The notes below the pieces were generated by a model. That model saw nothing but the letters and a program-made list of their open reading frames with translations, was not told the origin of the DNA and searched no databases. A program made the position numbers and the translations under genes. Below, in pieces: positions 25,670 to 34,854 of a DNA stretch of 64,000 nt. Position 1 is the first letter of the stretch. Each line of letters opens with the position of its first letter. Source of the stretch: Franconibacter helveticus LMG 23732 (GTDB taxonomy: Bacteria; Pseudomonadota; Gammaproteobacteria; Enterobacterales; Enterobacteriaceae); NCBI RefSeq assembly GCF_000463115.2, contig NZ_AWFX01000054.1, positions 434 to 64,433 of the forward strand, written 5' to 3'.

Positions 25670-26554
25670 TCTAACCTCATCTCTCATCCGGATATAAAAG
25701 AATTATAATTTAGTTAACAAGCCATTTATATATGCTGGGTGGATATTATTGGTTTAAAAAGCCCATGCATGCGTTAACCCATTAAAATCAACAGGTTAAT
25801 TTTTTTTTAGGTTTTTAAATGATGTTTAAGCAAGAGCGGCAGTGTTATTTAAGATGCGATTAATCTTATGTCTTTGTACAAAAAAAAGACACCTGATGAG
25901 TCAGCGCAAATAATCACACTGCTGCAAGAATTGAGTAGGATATGCAGCGACAGCTTATCGCGGTTTGTCTCACGCCAGATCACACCGTTGATGATTGCTC
26001 TTCATTCCAGTAGCAGGTGTTCCCTGCCCCGGTTGATTGCTCACAAGTTCGGCTTGCGCATTCGTTTTCACCGGCATGAACGAGACCGTATTCAAGCGGC
26101 GCTAATTCCATGGCTGGCTCCAATGCCAGCGCCCGGTTCGCCAGCGCCACAACAGGCTAATGATTGCCGGGATGCGCTGGAGATTGCCAAAACGCCTGGC
26201 GAAACCGCCAACAGAGACGGGCAACGGTTTATAAACCGGGAATGGTAAGGCCGGGCTGCATCGTTGCCGGATGGCTAAAAATGCGATGAGCGGATGATGG
26301 CGCTGAACAAGAAGCGATCCCTCGCCTGTCTGCGCCCTGTAGCCTGCCGAACGGCTACTGCGGGTGGATTCTGGTCGTTAACAGGTAAAGCGAGTGCCAG
26401 TTTGCGGCGCCACCGGGCGAGCATCGATCGGCACATGTTCGTCAAAGCGGCCCCGTTCTATAACACCGTCCACAATGGCGCTCCCACCGTGACGCCTGAA
26501 CACCCCGTTAAGGTCGCTGGATAATCTCCCCACCGAGCGACCTGTTTAGTGACC
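25670..26554. other. Intergenic stretch, no supported gene
   Basis: About 885 bases. The part 25690-25870 is AT-rich and likely holds the promoter of the Moco-fold/GGDEF-EAL operon. The part 25870-26530 has moderate open frames (126 and 76 residues) with no family resemblance, no good ribosome sites and low-complexity composition; I take them as chance or decayed sequence. Confidence 0.5.
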
Positions 26555-27127
26555 TTAATTCATTTTCATATCCTGGGCGGCCTTCAGGTGCTGCTCCACC
26601 ACCGGCGTGTGCGCATCAGCCAGGGCCTTCACATCCGGATCCTTGATATTCGTGGCGTCGCTTTGCAGCTTCGACAGCACCATTTTGTGATCTTTGGTGC
26701 CCGCGTTTTCCATATACATTTTGTCAAAGGCGTCGCCGCTCTGCTTTTCCAGTTCAGCAGCCATGGTTTTATGCATCGCATCCGGCTCCGTCGGCAGCGT
26801 CACGCCCTTTTGCTGGGCGACCGCCTGTACTTTGGTCAGCGCGTTGCCGTGATCATCAACCATCTTCTGAGCGAATGCTTTAACGTCGTTGCTTTGCGCC
26901 TTGTTCAGCGCGATCTTAGCGGCGGCGATTTCATTGACATTGGCCTGCGCCATGTCCATTAACGCTTTTTCATCGCCGGAACTGAGCTTCCCGCTCGATT
27001 GGGTCTGGCCTGCGGCACCACTCTGCGCGGCGCTGGTCTGCGTCTGGGCTTGCACGCCGACAGTGACGAACATTGCTGCTACTGCCGATACGGTCAGCAG
27101 TTCTTTCAAGGTTTTACGCTTTTGCAT
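26555..27127 (-). CDS. DUF4142 periplasmic protein
   Basis: A 190-residue exported protein with a signal peptide ending VGVQAQ, then a Gln/Ser/Gly-rich linker, then a ferritin-like four-helix DUF4142 domain from about residue 50. Typical pieces are DMAQANVNEIAAAKIALNKA, AFAQKMVDDHGNALTKVQ and EQHLKAAQDM. CAGGAG precedes the ATG. Members are often stress-induced; the function is not established. Single gene, transcribed away from the puu cluster. Confidence 0.9.
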   Translation of the reverse strand: MQKRKTLKELLTVSAVAAMFVTVGVQAQTQTSAAQSGAAGQTQSSGKLSSGDEKALMDMAQANVNEIAAAKIALNKAQSNDVKAFAQKMVDDHGNALTKVQAVAQQKGVTLPTEPDAMHKTMAAELEKQSGDAFDKMYMENAGTKDHKMVLSKLQSDATNIKDPDVKALADAHTPVVEQHLKAAQDMKMN

Positions 27128-27590
27128 TTTGTTCTCCTGAGGGTCATGGGTAAGGTTTGCGTCAAGTGATTAACCGTGGGCAGCCTCGTAGGTAAATGAC
27201 AACTGCAATGGTCAGTATAGTGCATCAACGCGTTAAGCCAGCACGTTACGTTATATTCATCCGCAAGGGCGGCAGGAAATGACGAAAAAAGCGAAGCGGG
27301 AAGTGCATTATTGGGGAAATTAATGCAGACATAAAAAGCTAACGATGCCCGTTTTCCATTCAAAGCCCCCCTGTCACGCTTCGAAAGAGAAACAGCGGCT
27401 TTCAGAGCGGGTTGAAAGAGACGCAGAACAGGCGAAACCCGTGCTGCGTTGATAAGCTTGATTTTTACCGCCTTTCCCGCTCAACAAACGAACCCCGTCA
27501 TTCCCGCCAAAAGCGATTAAAATTAGTTCTTATAACAGACGCGGGAATGCCCGTAACACGCGCAGGCGCCAGAGCGCCAGGAGAACGGCT
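27128..27590. other. Divergent intergenic region
   Basis: 463 bases between the divergent DUF4142 and PuuD-like genes. It must contain both promoters, but I can assign no clear -35/-10 pair. CAGGAG lies eight bases before the PuuD-like ATG. Confidence 0.4.
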
Positions 27591-28355
27591 ATGCAACAAC
27601 CTTTAATCGGCGTGACCGCCTGCCGCTGGGAGCATAACGGTCAATTTTTTCATGTGGCCGGGGATAAATACCTGCGCGCCGTGGTGTTTGGCGCCAGCGC
27701 CCTGCCGGTGATCGTGCCTGCGTTTGGCGACCTGATCGCGCCGGAAAGCTGGTTCGCGCGGCTCGATGGCCTGCTGTTTACCGGCTCGCCAAGCAATGTT
27801 AACCCGGACCTTTACGGCCATACGCTGCACATTCTTAACACCCACAGCGACACGGCGCGCGACGCCACCACCCTGCCGCTACTGCGCGCCGCCATTGAAG
27901 CGGGCGTGCCGCTGCTCGCCATCTGCCGGGGTTTTCAGGAGCTGAACGTGGCGATGGGCGGCACGTTGCACCAGGCGGTGCATACCGCAGGCCCGTGGGC
28001 GGATCACCGTGAAAACCCGGATGCCGATCTCACGGAACAATATGGCCCGGCGCATATCATTCATACCGAGCCGGGAGGCGTGCTGGAATCGCTCGGCCTG
28101 CCGCCGAAATTTGAAGTGAACTCCCTGCATACCCAGGGCATTGAAACGCTGGCGCCGGGCTTGCGCGTAGAGGCGCGCGCGCCGGATGGCCTGGTTGAAG
28201 CGGTGTCGGTGGAAAAGGCCCGCGCCTTCGCCGTTGGCGTGCAGTTCCATCCGGAATGGCAGGTACAGCATAACCCCCATTACCTGACGTTGTTTCGCGC
28301 TTTTTCCAAAGCCTGTATGGCGCGCGCAACGCGCCGGGCGCAGGGGGAAATTTAA
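27591..28355 (+). CDS. Gamma-glutamyl-GABA hydrolase family protein, PuuD paralogue
   Basis: A 254-residue class I glutamine amidotransferase-like hydrolase (peptidase C26). The nucleophile cysteine is in AICRGFQELNVAMGG and the His/Glu pair in QFHPEW. It differs clearly from the puuD gene at 31833 in the same cluster but keeps the same core, including GSPSNVNPDLYG. It probably hydrolyses a gamma-glutamyl amide, perhaps gamma-Glu-GABA or a related amine product. It has its own ribosome site and is convergent with puuP. Confidence 0.87.
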   Translation: MQQPLIGVTACRWEHNGQFFHVAGDKYLRAVVFGASALPVIVPAFGDLIAPESWFARLDGLLFTGSPSNVNPDLYGHTLHILNTHSDTARDATTLPLLRAAIEAGVPLLAICRGFQELNVAMGGTLHQAVHTAGPWADHRENPDADLTEQYGPAHIIHTEPGGVLESLGLPPKFEVNSLHTQGIETLAPGLRVEARAPDGLVEAVSVEKARAFAVGVQFHPEWQVQHNPHYLTLFRAFSKACMARATRRAQGEI

Positions 28356-28363
28356 ACGGCTGA

Positions 28364-28394
28364 GCATAGCGGGCGCTGCACGCGCCCGCTATGC
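28364..28394. terminator. Strong hairpin between convergent genes
   Basis: GCATAGCGGGCGC pairs perfectly with GCGCCCGCTATGC across a five-base loop. It sits between the stop codons of the PuuD paralogue (28355) and puuP (28404). No T-run flanks it on either strand, so termination is likely but not certain. Confidence 0.5.
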
Positions 28395-28403
28395 AGGATG
28401 CCG

Positions 28404-29792
28404 CTACTCGCTCACGCTTTCCGCCTGCTCGCCCTTAAACATCGGCGGCGGCTGGCGAAAACGTCGGGTCAGCCACGTCAGCCAGCCAAGGCCCAGCGCC
28501 GCCCAGATAAGCCCCATCACCAGCGAGCTTTTCTCCAGGTTTAGCCACAGCACCGCCACCGTCAGCGCGCCCACCAGCGGCAACACCAGATAGTTCAGCT
28601 TGTCGCGCCAGGTTTTGTTGCGCCCTTCCCGCAGGAAGAAGTGGTTTATCACCGAGAGGTTTACAAAGGTAAAGGCGACCAGCGCGCCGAAGTTAATCAG
28701 CGCCGTGGCGGTTACAAGGTCAAAAGAGAGCGCCGTCAGCGCTACAATTCCCACCAGGATGACATTCAGCGCTGGCGTGCGCCATTTCGGGTGAACATAG
28801 CCAAACACCTTTTCCGGGAAAACGTTATCGCGCCCCATCACATAGAGCAGGCGCGACACGCTGGCGTGCGAGGCGAGACCCGATGCCAGCGTATTCACAA
28901 AGGTGCAGCAGAGAAACACAGACTGGAACAGCTTGCCGCCGACATAAAGCGCAATCTCCGGCAGCGCGGCATCCGGTTCTTTAAAGCGGCTCATGGTCGG
29001 GAAGAAAAGCTGAATAAAGAACGAGGCGGCGATAAAGATAACCCCGCCGTATAACGCCGTCAGGAAAATCGCCCGGGGAATGGTTTTACCCGCGTTGGGC
29101 GTCTCTTCCGAAAGCGTGGTAACGGCGTCGAAGCCCAGAAACGAAAAGCAGACTATCGTCGCCCCGGTAATAATAGGCAGCAGCTGCGCATTTTCACTGA
29201 CAAACGGCGAGAGCGACCAGACCGTCCCCACCCCTTCGCCTTTATGCAGCCCATGCACCACGAGGAAGATAAAGACCACGATGATCGCCACCTGCACGCC
29301 GACAAAAAGCGTGTTGAAGTTCGCCACCAGATTAACGCTCTTGAGATTAGCGATAGTCATGATGCCGACGTACAGCACAACCCAGATCCACTGCGGCACA
29401 TCCGGGAACATGGCGGAGAGATAGAGCTTCGCCAGCAGCACGTTGATCATCGGCAGGAAGAGATAATCCAGCAGCGATGACCAGCCGACCAGAAAACCCA
29501 CATGCGGGTTTATCGCCTGCTGAGCGTAGGTGTAGGCGGAGCCTGCGGTAGGAAAGCGCTTTACCAGCTTGCCGTAGCTTATGGCGGTAAAGAGTACGCC
29601 CGCGAGCGCCACCAGATAAGAGGCGGGCACGTGGCCGTTGCTCAAGCCCGAAACGATGCCGAAGGTATCAAACACGGTCATCGGCGTGAGATACGCAAGG
29701 CCCATCATCACCACTTGCCAGAGCTTCAGCGATTTGCGCAGCTGCGGTTTCGCCGCCGCGGACGCGACATTGAGATCGTAATTAATCGCCAT
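28404..29792 (-). CDS. puuP: Putrescine importer PuuP
   Basis: A 462-residue inner-membrane APC-superfamily permease with about 12 helices that imports putrescine. The N-terminus MAINYDLN and [20 protein letters not shown] match E. coli PuuP, as do [20 protein letters not shown] and [14 protein letters not shown] chose 29792, with GAGGGGA upstream; a longer frame to 29888 adds 32 residues absent in relatives. It lies downstream of puuA on the same strand, but a terminator hairpin separates them, so it may depend on its own promoter or on readthrough. Confidence 0.95.
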   Translation of the reverse strand: MAINYDLNVASAAAKPQLRKSLKLWQVVMMGLAYLTPMTVFDTFGIVSGLSNGHVPASYLVALAGVLFTAISYGKLVKRFPTAGSAYTYAQQAINPHVGFLVGWSSLLDYLFLPMINVLLAKLYLSAMFPDVPQWIWVVLYVGIMTIANLKSVNLVANFNTLFVGVQVAIIVVFIFLVVHGLHKGEGVGTVWSLSPFVSENAQLLPIITGATIVCFSFLGFDAVTTLSEETPNAGKTIPRAIFLTALYGGVIFIAASFFIQLFFPTMSRFKEPDAALPEIALYVGGKLFQSVFLCCTFVNTLASGLASHASVSRLLYVMGRDNVFPEKVFGYVHPKWRTPALNVILVGIVALTALSFDLVTATALINFGALVAFTFVNLSVINHFFLREGRNKTWRDKLNYLVLPLVGALTVAVLWLNLEKSSLVMGLIWAALGLGWLTWLTRRFRQPPPMFKGEQAESVSE

Positions 29793-30139
29793 GCCGGATC
29801 CCCTCTTTTGTCTCTGCGCCAGAGACGTTGGGGAACCCGTCAGACGAACACGGGGAGATGTGGCGTGGGGAAAGCTTTTGGTTATCACCGCCGGAAAACG
29901 GCCCGTATTTGCTGCGGCTCAGGCGGATGCCTGTGCGCGGCGGATAGACATAAACATACACCATCTCTTTTTCCTCGTAACGTATCCTGAACGTCGTAGT
30001 CAACCGTAGCCGCGCTTCGCTCCTTCGCGCGACGTCGGAAAAAGCCGGCCTGTTCCGCCCGGCAACGCTCGCCGCTTTCTTCCACAGAAGCGGCGTATTC
30101 TCTTTTGTCGGACTGCGGCCTCGACAGGGTATTACGGGT
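29793..30139. other. puuA-puuP intergenic region
   Basis: About 350 bases of mixed composition downstream of the terminator. It probably contains a puuP promoter, but I cannot identify one with confidence. Several GC-rich inverted segments are present around 30050-30100. Confidence 0.4.
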
Positions 30140-30175
30140 AAAAACTTCCCGGCCTGCGCTATGCAGGCAGGGAAG
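30140..30175 (-). terminator. Terminator between puuA and puuP
   Basis: On the minus strand CTTCCC, then GCCTGC, pair with GCAGGC and GGGAAG (30145-30175) around a small loop and are followed by TTTTTACCC. It starts 24 bases after the puuA stop codon. Confidence 0.75.
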
Positions 30176-30198
30176 CGAGGTTGATTGTCAGCGGAAAA

Positions 30199-31617
30199 TC
30201 AGGCGTTTTTCAGCATCCACTCAATTTCGGTTTCGGTGATCAAACGCTCAAACTGGATAAGCTCATCGTTCTTGCAGGCGTGGAACACGTCGCAGAAGCG
30301 GCCGCCGAGCAGTTCGCGCATGGCGGGATGAACCTGGAATTCGTAAAGCGCATCGCTTTGACGAATCGGGAATGGCGTGCCCTCTTGCTCAAGACCGTTA
30401 CCCTCGACGGCCTCCGGCAAAGGGAGGTCATTATCCAGACCATGCAGGGCGCCTGCAAGCACTGCGGCCATCACCAGATAAGGATTGGCATCGGCGCCAG
30501 CGACCCGGTATTCAACCCGGTGGCTGTCGCGGTCGCCGCAGGGGATACGCAGCGCTACGGTACGGTTGTTATGCCCCCATGAGGCTTGCGTCGGCACATA
30601 CATGCCAGGCTGGAAACGGCGATAGGAGTTAACGTTAGGGGCGAGCAGCGCCATTGAGGCGGGCATCAGGTCTATCATCCCTGCCAGCGCCTTCTTTAAT
30701 ATGCCGGAGTCTTCGCCGTTCGCGTCCGCCAGCACGTTTACCCCTTTATCATTCACGACGCTAATGTGGATGTGCATGCCGCTGCCGGCGTGCTCTTCAT
30801 AAGGCTTGGCCATAAACGTGGCCTGCATGCCGTGCTTCTCGGCCACCTGGCGCACCAGGCGTTTAAGCGCCAGCGCGTGGTCGCAGGCTTGCAGCACGTC
30901 GCTGGTATGATGCAGGTTGATTTCAAACTGGCCGGGCGAGGCTTCCGCCACTGCGCCGTCGGCGGGGATCTGTTGCAGACGCGCCAGCTCGTCAATATCG
31001 TTCAGCACGTCGGCGAAGCGGTCAAGGTTGTCGACGGAGTAAACCTGGCTTTGGGTATTGCGATCCTGGGTGCCGGGCGCGCACGGCGGCTGAAGATACC
31101 CTTCGGCGTCGCGCTGGCGGTCAATTAAATAGAACTCCAGCTCTACCGCTACCACGGGGAACAGCCCGCGCTGGCGCAACTGCTGCCAGAGTCGGTTAAG
31201 CACGTTCCGTGGCTCAACGTCAAAGGGAGTACCATCTTCATCCTGCATCGTCAGCAGCAACTGACCTATATATTCAGGATCGGTGGTCGACGGCACCAGC
31301 GTGCCGGCTACGGGTACGCAGCGGCGATCCGGTTCGCCCAGCTCCTGCCCCAACCCCGCCTCTTCTACTACATTGCCTAAAATGTCCATCGCGAAAACCG
31401 AGGCCGGGAAATAGCACCCTTTCTCTGCTTTGCGCAAGCCTGCTACGGGAATGCGTTTGCCGCGAAAACAGCCGTTTAAATCTGTGAGCATCACGTCGAC
31501 ATGTTCGGTCAGAGGATAGCGCTCCAGATAGGCTTTTACTTCGCGAGCAAACGCACTGCTTCGCCTCTCTTCATTGTGCTGCATGAAATTCTCGACTTCT
31601 ACGATATTGGTTTCCAT
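30199..31617 (-). CDS. puuA: Glutamate-putrescine ligase PuuA
   Basis: A 472-residue glutamine-synthetase-fold ligase joining glutamate and putrescine with ATP, the first step of the Puu route. Length and N-terminus METNIVEVENF are those of E. coli PuuA. GS-type motifs include VELEFYL, HAGSGMHIHISV, and RIPCGDRDSHRVEYRVAGAD. It acts in the cytoplasm. It is transcribed divergently from puuD across about 215 bases containing a PuuR-like site. Confidence 0.97.
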   Translation of the reverse strand: METNIVEVENFMQHNEERRSSAFAREVKAYLERYPLTEHVDVMLTDLNGCFRGKRIPVAGLRKAEKGCYFPASVFAMDILGNVVEEAGLGQELGEPDRRCVPVAGTLVPSTTDPEYIGQLLLTMQDEDGTPFDVEPRNVLNRLWQQLRQRGLFPVVAVELEFYLIDRQRDAEGYLQPPCAPGTQDRNTQSQVYSVDNLDRFADVLNDIDELARLQQIPADGAVAEASPGQFEINLHHTSDVLQACDHALALKRLVRQVAEKHGMQATFMAKPYEEHAGSGMHIHISVVNDKGVNVLADANGEDSGILKKALAGMIDLMPASMALLAPNVNSYRRFQPGMYVPTQASWGHNNRTVALRIPCGDRDSHRVEYRVAGADANPYLVMAAVLAGALHGLDNDLPLPEAVEGNGLEQEGTPFPIRQSDALYEFQVHPAMRELLGGRFCDVFHACKNDELIQFERLITETEIEWMLKNA

Positions 31618-31763
31618 GATTCACCGCCGTTGTTGCCAGGAGTCCCGGTCTGTTGACTGCGACCGTTCGATATAATTTCCATTTTTAAAATTTAGATGCA
31701 ACTGAAATGTTTTTCAAATGTTAAATTACGTTTGAATTTTAGTTACGCCGCTGCTAGATTGAG

Positions 31764-31776
31764 AAAATATTGAACA
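31764..31776 (+). promoter_or_regulatory. Possible PuuR operator
   Basis: AAAATATTGAACA resembles the PuuR recognition sequence as I remember it (AAAATATAATGAACA), with two bases fewer in the middle. It lies in the puuA-puuD divergent promoter region, 57 bases before the puuD ATG. The surroundings (31670-31750) are AT-rich and have other partial matches. Confidence 0.4.
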
Positions 31777-31832
31777 ACAGACGAAGCATTACCGTTATTT
31801 GTAAATAATTTAGTCCATCAGGCGAGGGCAAA

Positions 31833-32600
31833 ATGGGCAATATATTTTACAGACCTCTCATTGGAGTGGTTATGTGCAGGAACAGGATAAAAGGACATTT
31901 AAGTCAAACTTTGCAAGAAAAGTACCTGGACGCTGTGCTTCACGCAGGCGGCCTTCCTGTTCCTTTACCGCACGCGCTGGCGGAACCGGAACTTCTGACT
32001 ACGCTTCTCCCGCAGCTCGACGGCATTATGCTGCCGGGCAGCCCCAGCAACGTTCAGCCGCACCTTTATGGTGAAAACGGCGATGAGCCTGACGCCGACC
32101 CCGGGCGAGACACATTGAGCATGGCGCTGATTGAAAGCGCGCTCGAAAGGCGCATCCCCCTTTTCGCCATCTGCCGGGGCTTGCAGGAATTGGTTGTCGC
32201 CACTGGCGGAACGCTATATCGTCGGCTGTTCGAGCAGCCGGAGCTTCTTGAACACAGAGAGGATCCGGAACTGCCTTTGGCGCAGCAATATGCGCCCTCT
32301 CATGAAGTTCAGGTACAGCCAGGCGGCTTAATCTCCCGCCTTGTACCGGGTTGCAACAGGTTCTGGGTTAATTCATTGCATGGCCAGGGCGTGAGAACGC
32401 TGGGCCCTCGCCTGCGCGTGGAGGCAAGGTCAACCGACGGGCTGGTGGAAGCCGTGAGCGTCGAGGACCACCCTTTCGCGCTCGCGGTCCAGTGGCATCC
32501 GGAATGGAAGAGCGATGAATATGCCCTTTCGCGCCTGTTGTTTGAGGGTTTTATCACCGCCTGTCGGGGATACCGGGCAGAATTACGACCGCCCGCCTGA
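31833..32600 (+). CDS. puuD: Gamma-glutamyl-GABA hydrolase PuuD
   Basis: A 255-residue class I amidotransferase-like hydrolase that releases GABA and glutamate from gamma-glutamyl-GABA. Catalytic Cys in FAICRGLQELVVATGG; His and Glu in VQWHPEWKS. The stretch LPGSPSNVQPHLYGENGDEP is shared with E. coli PuuD. It is the first gene of the plus-strand operon puuD-puuR-puuC-puuB, 23 bases before puuR. Confidence 0.96.
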   Translation: MGNIFYRPLIGVVMCRNRIKGHLSQTLQEKYLDAVLHAGGLPVPLPHALAEPELLTTLLPQLDGIMLPGSPSNVQPHLYGENGDEPDADPGRDTLSMALIESALERRIPLFAICRGLQELVVATGGTLYRRLFEQPELLEHREDPELPLAQQYAPSHEVQVQPGGLISRLVPGCNRFWVNSLHGQGVRTLGPRLRVEARSTDGLVEAVSVEDHPFALAVQWHPEWKSDEYALSRLLFEGFITACRGYRAELRPPA

Positions 32601-32623
32601 CACTGACTTAAGGAAGCAAAAAT

Positions 32624-33181
32624 ATGAGCGATATCACCCTGGCGCCGGGGAAGCGTTTAGCGCAGATCCGCCAGCAACTGGGTTTGTCGCAGCGCCGCGT
32701 CGCTGAACTTTCGGGATTAACGCACAGCGCTATCAGCACCATTGAGCAGGATAAAGTCAGTCCGGCCATCAGTACGCTGCAAAAGCTGCTGAAGGTATAC
32801 GGGCTGTCGCTGTCGGAGTTTTTTGCTGAACCAGAGAAACCGGACGAACCGCAGGTGGTTATCAATCAGGACGATTTGATTGAGATAGGCAGCCAGGGCG
32901 TCTCGATGAAGCTGATTCATAACGGTAACCCTCATCGCACGTTGGCGATGATTATTGAAACGTACCAGCCCGGCACCACGACCGGAGAAAGAATTAAACA
33001 CCAGGGGGAAGAGATAGGCACGCTGCTGGAAGGCGAAGTGGTGCTGGCGATAAACGGCCAGACTTATCACCTGGCGGCAGGACAAAGCTATGCCATCAAC
33101 ACGGGCATACCCCACAGCTTCAGCAATACCTCGGCCGGGATTTGCCGCATCATCAGCGCGCATACGCCCACCACCTTCTGA
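32624..33181 (+). CDS. puuR: Puu operon repressor PuuR
   Basis: A 185-residue repressor with an N-terminal Xre/cro-type helix-turn-helix (RLAQIRQQLGLSQRRVAELS, then SGLTHSAISTIEQDKVSPAI) and a C-terminal cupin (GERIKHQGEEIGTLLEGEVV, then GIPHSFSNTSAGICRIISAH). It represses the puu genes, and putrescine relieves this. The length equals E. coli PuuR. About 180 bases separate it from puuC. Confidence 0.97.
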   Translation: MSDITLAPGKRLAQIRQQLGLSQRRVAELSGLTHSAISTIEQDKVSPAISTLQKLLKVYGLSLSEFFAEPEKPDEPQVVINQDDLIEIGSQGVSMKLIHNGNPHRTLAMIIETYQPGTTTGERIKHQGEEIGTLLEGEVVLAINGQTYHLAAGQSYAINTGIPHSFSNTSAGICRIISAHTPTTF

Positions 33182-33361
33182 TAGCCGAAAAGCGCGTTTT
33201 CGGTTAACGAAGCAGGCCGAACGCGCCTCACCGCAGGCTGCATAACTGTAAAAGCAGGCCCGGGATTTTTATTAAAAATCTCCCGCGGCCCCGCTTTGCC
33301 CAAATTCCGTGACGTACCGGCGGAATGATTCGATAACACGTTGAATTTCAAAGGAGCACTT

Positions 33362-34852
33362 ATGGAGTTTCATCAACTGGCTTACTGGCGGCAGCAGGCG
33401 AAACAGCTTGTCGCGCAGGGGCGCTTATTTATTAACGGCGAATACAGCGACGCCCTGAGCGGCGAGACGTTCGCCACCCTTAACCCGGCGACAGGCGAGA
33501 AGATTGCCGACGTCGCGCGCGGCAAGGTGGAAGATGTAAACGCTGCCGTAAGCAGCGCCCGCGCCGCTTTTGAACGCGGCGACTGGTCTCAGGCTTCGCC
33601 CGCCGCCCGCAAACAGGTGCTGAACGCTTTCGCCGCGCTAATGGAGCAGCATCACGAGGAGCTGGCGTTGCTGGAAACGCTTGATACCGGCAAGCCGATT
33701 CGCCATAGCCTGCGTGATGATATTCCCGGCGCCGTGCGCGCCATTCGCTGGTACGCCGAAGCGGTTGATAAAGTCTATGGCGAAGTCGCGCCGACAGGTG
33801 ACAGCGAGCTGGCGCTGATCGTGCGCGAGCCAGTCGGCGTTATCGCTGCGGTCGTCCCCTGGAACTTCCCGCTGCTGCTGGCCTGCTGGAAGCTCGGCCC
33901 GGCGCTGGCCGCGGGCAACAGCGTCATCCTCAAGCCGTCTGAAAAATCGCCGCTCACCGCCCTGCGCATCGCCGCGCTCGCCAAAGAGGCGGGGCTGCCG
34001 GACGGCGTGCTGAACGTGGTGCCGGGCTTTGGTCACGAGGCGGGCAGCGCGCTGGCGCAGCATCCGGATGTCGACGCCATCGCCTTTACCGGCTCCACGC
34101 GCACGGCGAAACAGCTTTTAAAAGATGCCGGCGAGTCGAACATGAAGCGCGTCTGGCTCGAAGCGGGCGGCAAGAGCGCCAACATCATTTTCGCCGACTG
34201 CCCGGACCTGAAAAAAGCGGCGGCGGGCGCGGCGGCGGGCATCTTCTATAACCAGGGGCAGGTATGCATCGCCGGTACGCGGTTGCTGGTTGAGGAGAGT
34301 ATTCGCGATGCGTTTCTGCAACTGCTCGCTGAACAGGCGCAGGCGTTCCAGCCCGGCGACCCGCTCGACCCGCAATGCGTCATGGGCACGCTGATCGACG
34401 AAAGCCACGCGCAAAGCGTGCGCAACTACATTGCGCTTGGCCTTGAGCAAGGGGCGCAGTTGTGGCTTGACGGGCGCGACGCGTCGCTATCCGCTGGCAT
34501 CGGCCCCACTATTTTTACCGGCGTGGGCAACGACATGCGTATCGCCCGGGAAGAGATTTTCGGGCCTGTGCTGGCCGTCACCACGTTTACCAGCGAAGAC
34601 GAAGCGCTGCGGCTTGCCAACGACAGCGACTACGGGCTGGGCGCCGCCGTCTGGACGCGGGATCTCTCCCGCGCCCATCGCCTCTCCCGCAGGCTGAAAG
34701 CGGGTTCCGTTTTCATCAACAACTATAACGACGGCGATATGACCGTGCCATTCGGCGGCTACAAGCAGAGCGGCAACGGCCGCGATAAGTCGCTGCATGC
34801 GCTGGACAAATTCACCGAACTGAAAACCATCTGGATCGCCCTGGAGCCTTAA
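33362..34852 (+). CDS. puuC: Gamma-glutamyl-gamma-aminobutyraldehyde dehydrogenase PuuC
   Basis: A 496-residue NAD(P)-dependent aldehyde dehydrogenase oxidising gamma-glutamyl-aminobutyraldehyde to gamma-glutamyl-GABA. The general base Glu is in WLEAGGKSANIIF, the catalytic Cys in YNQGQVCIAGTRLLV, and the cofactor-binding turn in FTGSTRTAKQLL. The start MEFHQLAYWRQQ at 33362 has AAAGGAG upstream; an earlier in-frame start adds seven foreign residues. The gene ends two bases before puuB begins. Confidence 0.96.
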   Translation: MEFHQLAYWRQQAKQLVAQGRLFINGEYSDALSGETFATLNPATGEKIADVARGKVEDVNAAVSSARAAFERGDWSQASPAARKQVLNAFAALMEQHHEELALLETLDTGKPIRHSLRDDIPGAVRAIRWYAEAVDKVYGEVAPTGDSELALIVREPVGVIAAVVPWNFPLLLACWKLGPALAAGNSVILKPSEKSPLTALRIAALAKEAGLPDGVLNVVPGFGHEAGSALAQHPDVDAIAFTGSTRTAKQLLKDAGESNMKRVWLEAGGKSANIIFADCPDLKKAAAGAAAGIFYNQGQVCIAGTRLLVEESIRDAFLQLLAEQAQAFQPGDPLDPQCVMGTLIDESHAQSVRNYIALGLEQGAQLWLDGRDASLSAGIGPTIFTGVGNDMRIAREEIFGPVLAVTTFTSEDEALRLANDSDYGLGAAVWTRDLSRAHRLSRRLKAGSVFINNYNDGDMTVPFGGYKQSGNGRDKSLHALDKFTELKTIWIALEP

Positions 34853-34854
34853 TC

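Noticed and set aside
25868-26248. 126-codon frame after the Moco-fold gene
   Set aside because: No ribosome site, odd composition and no recognisable family; treated as non-coding or decayed.
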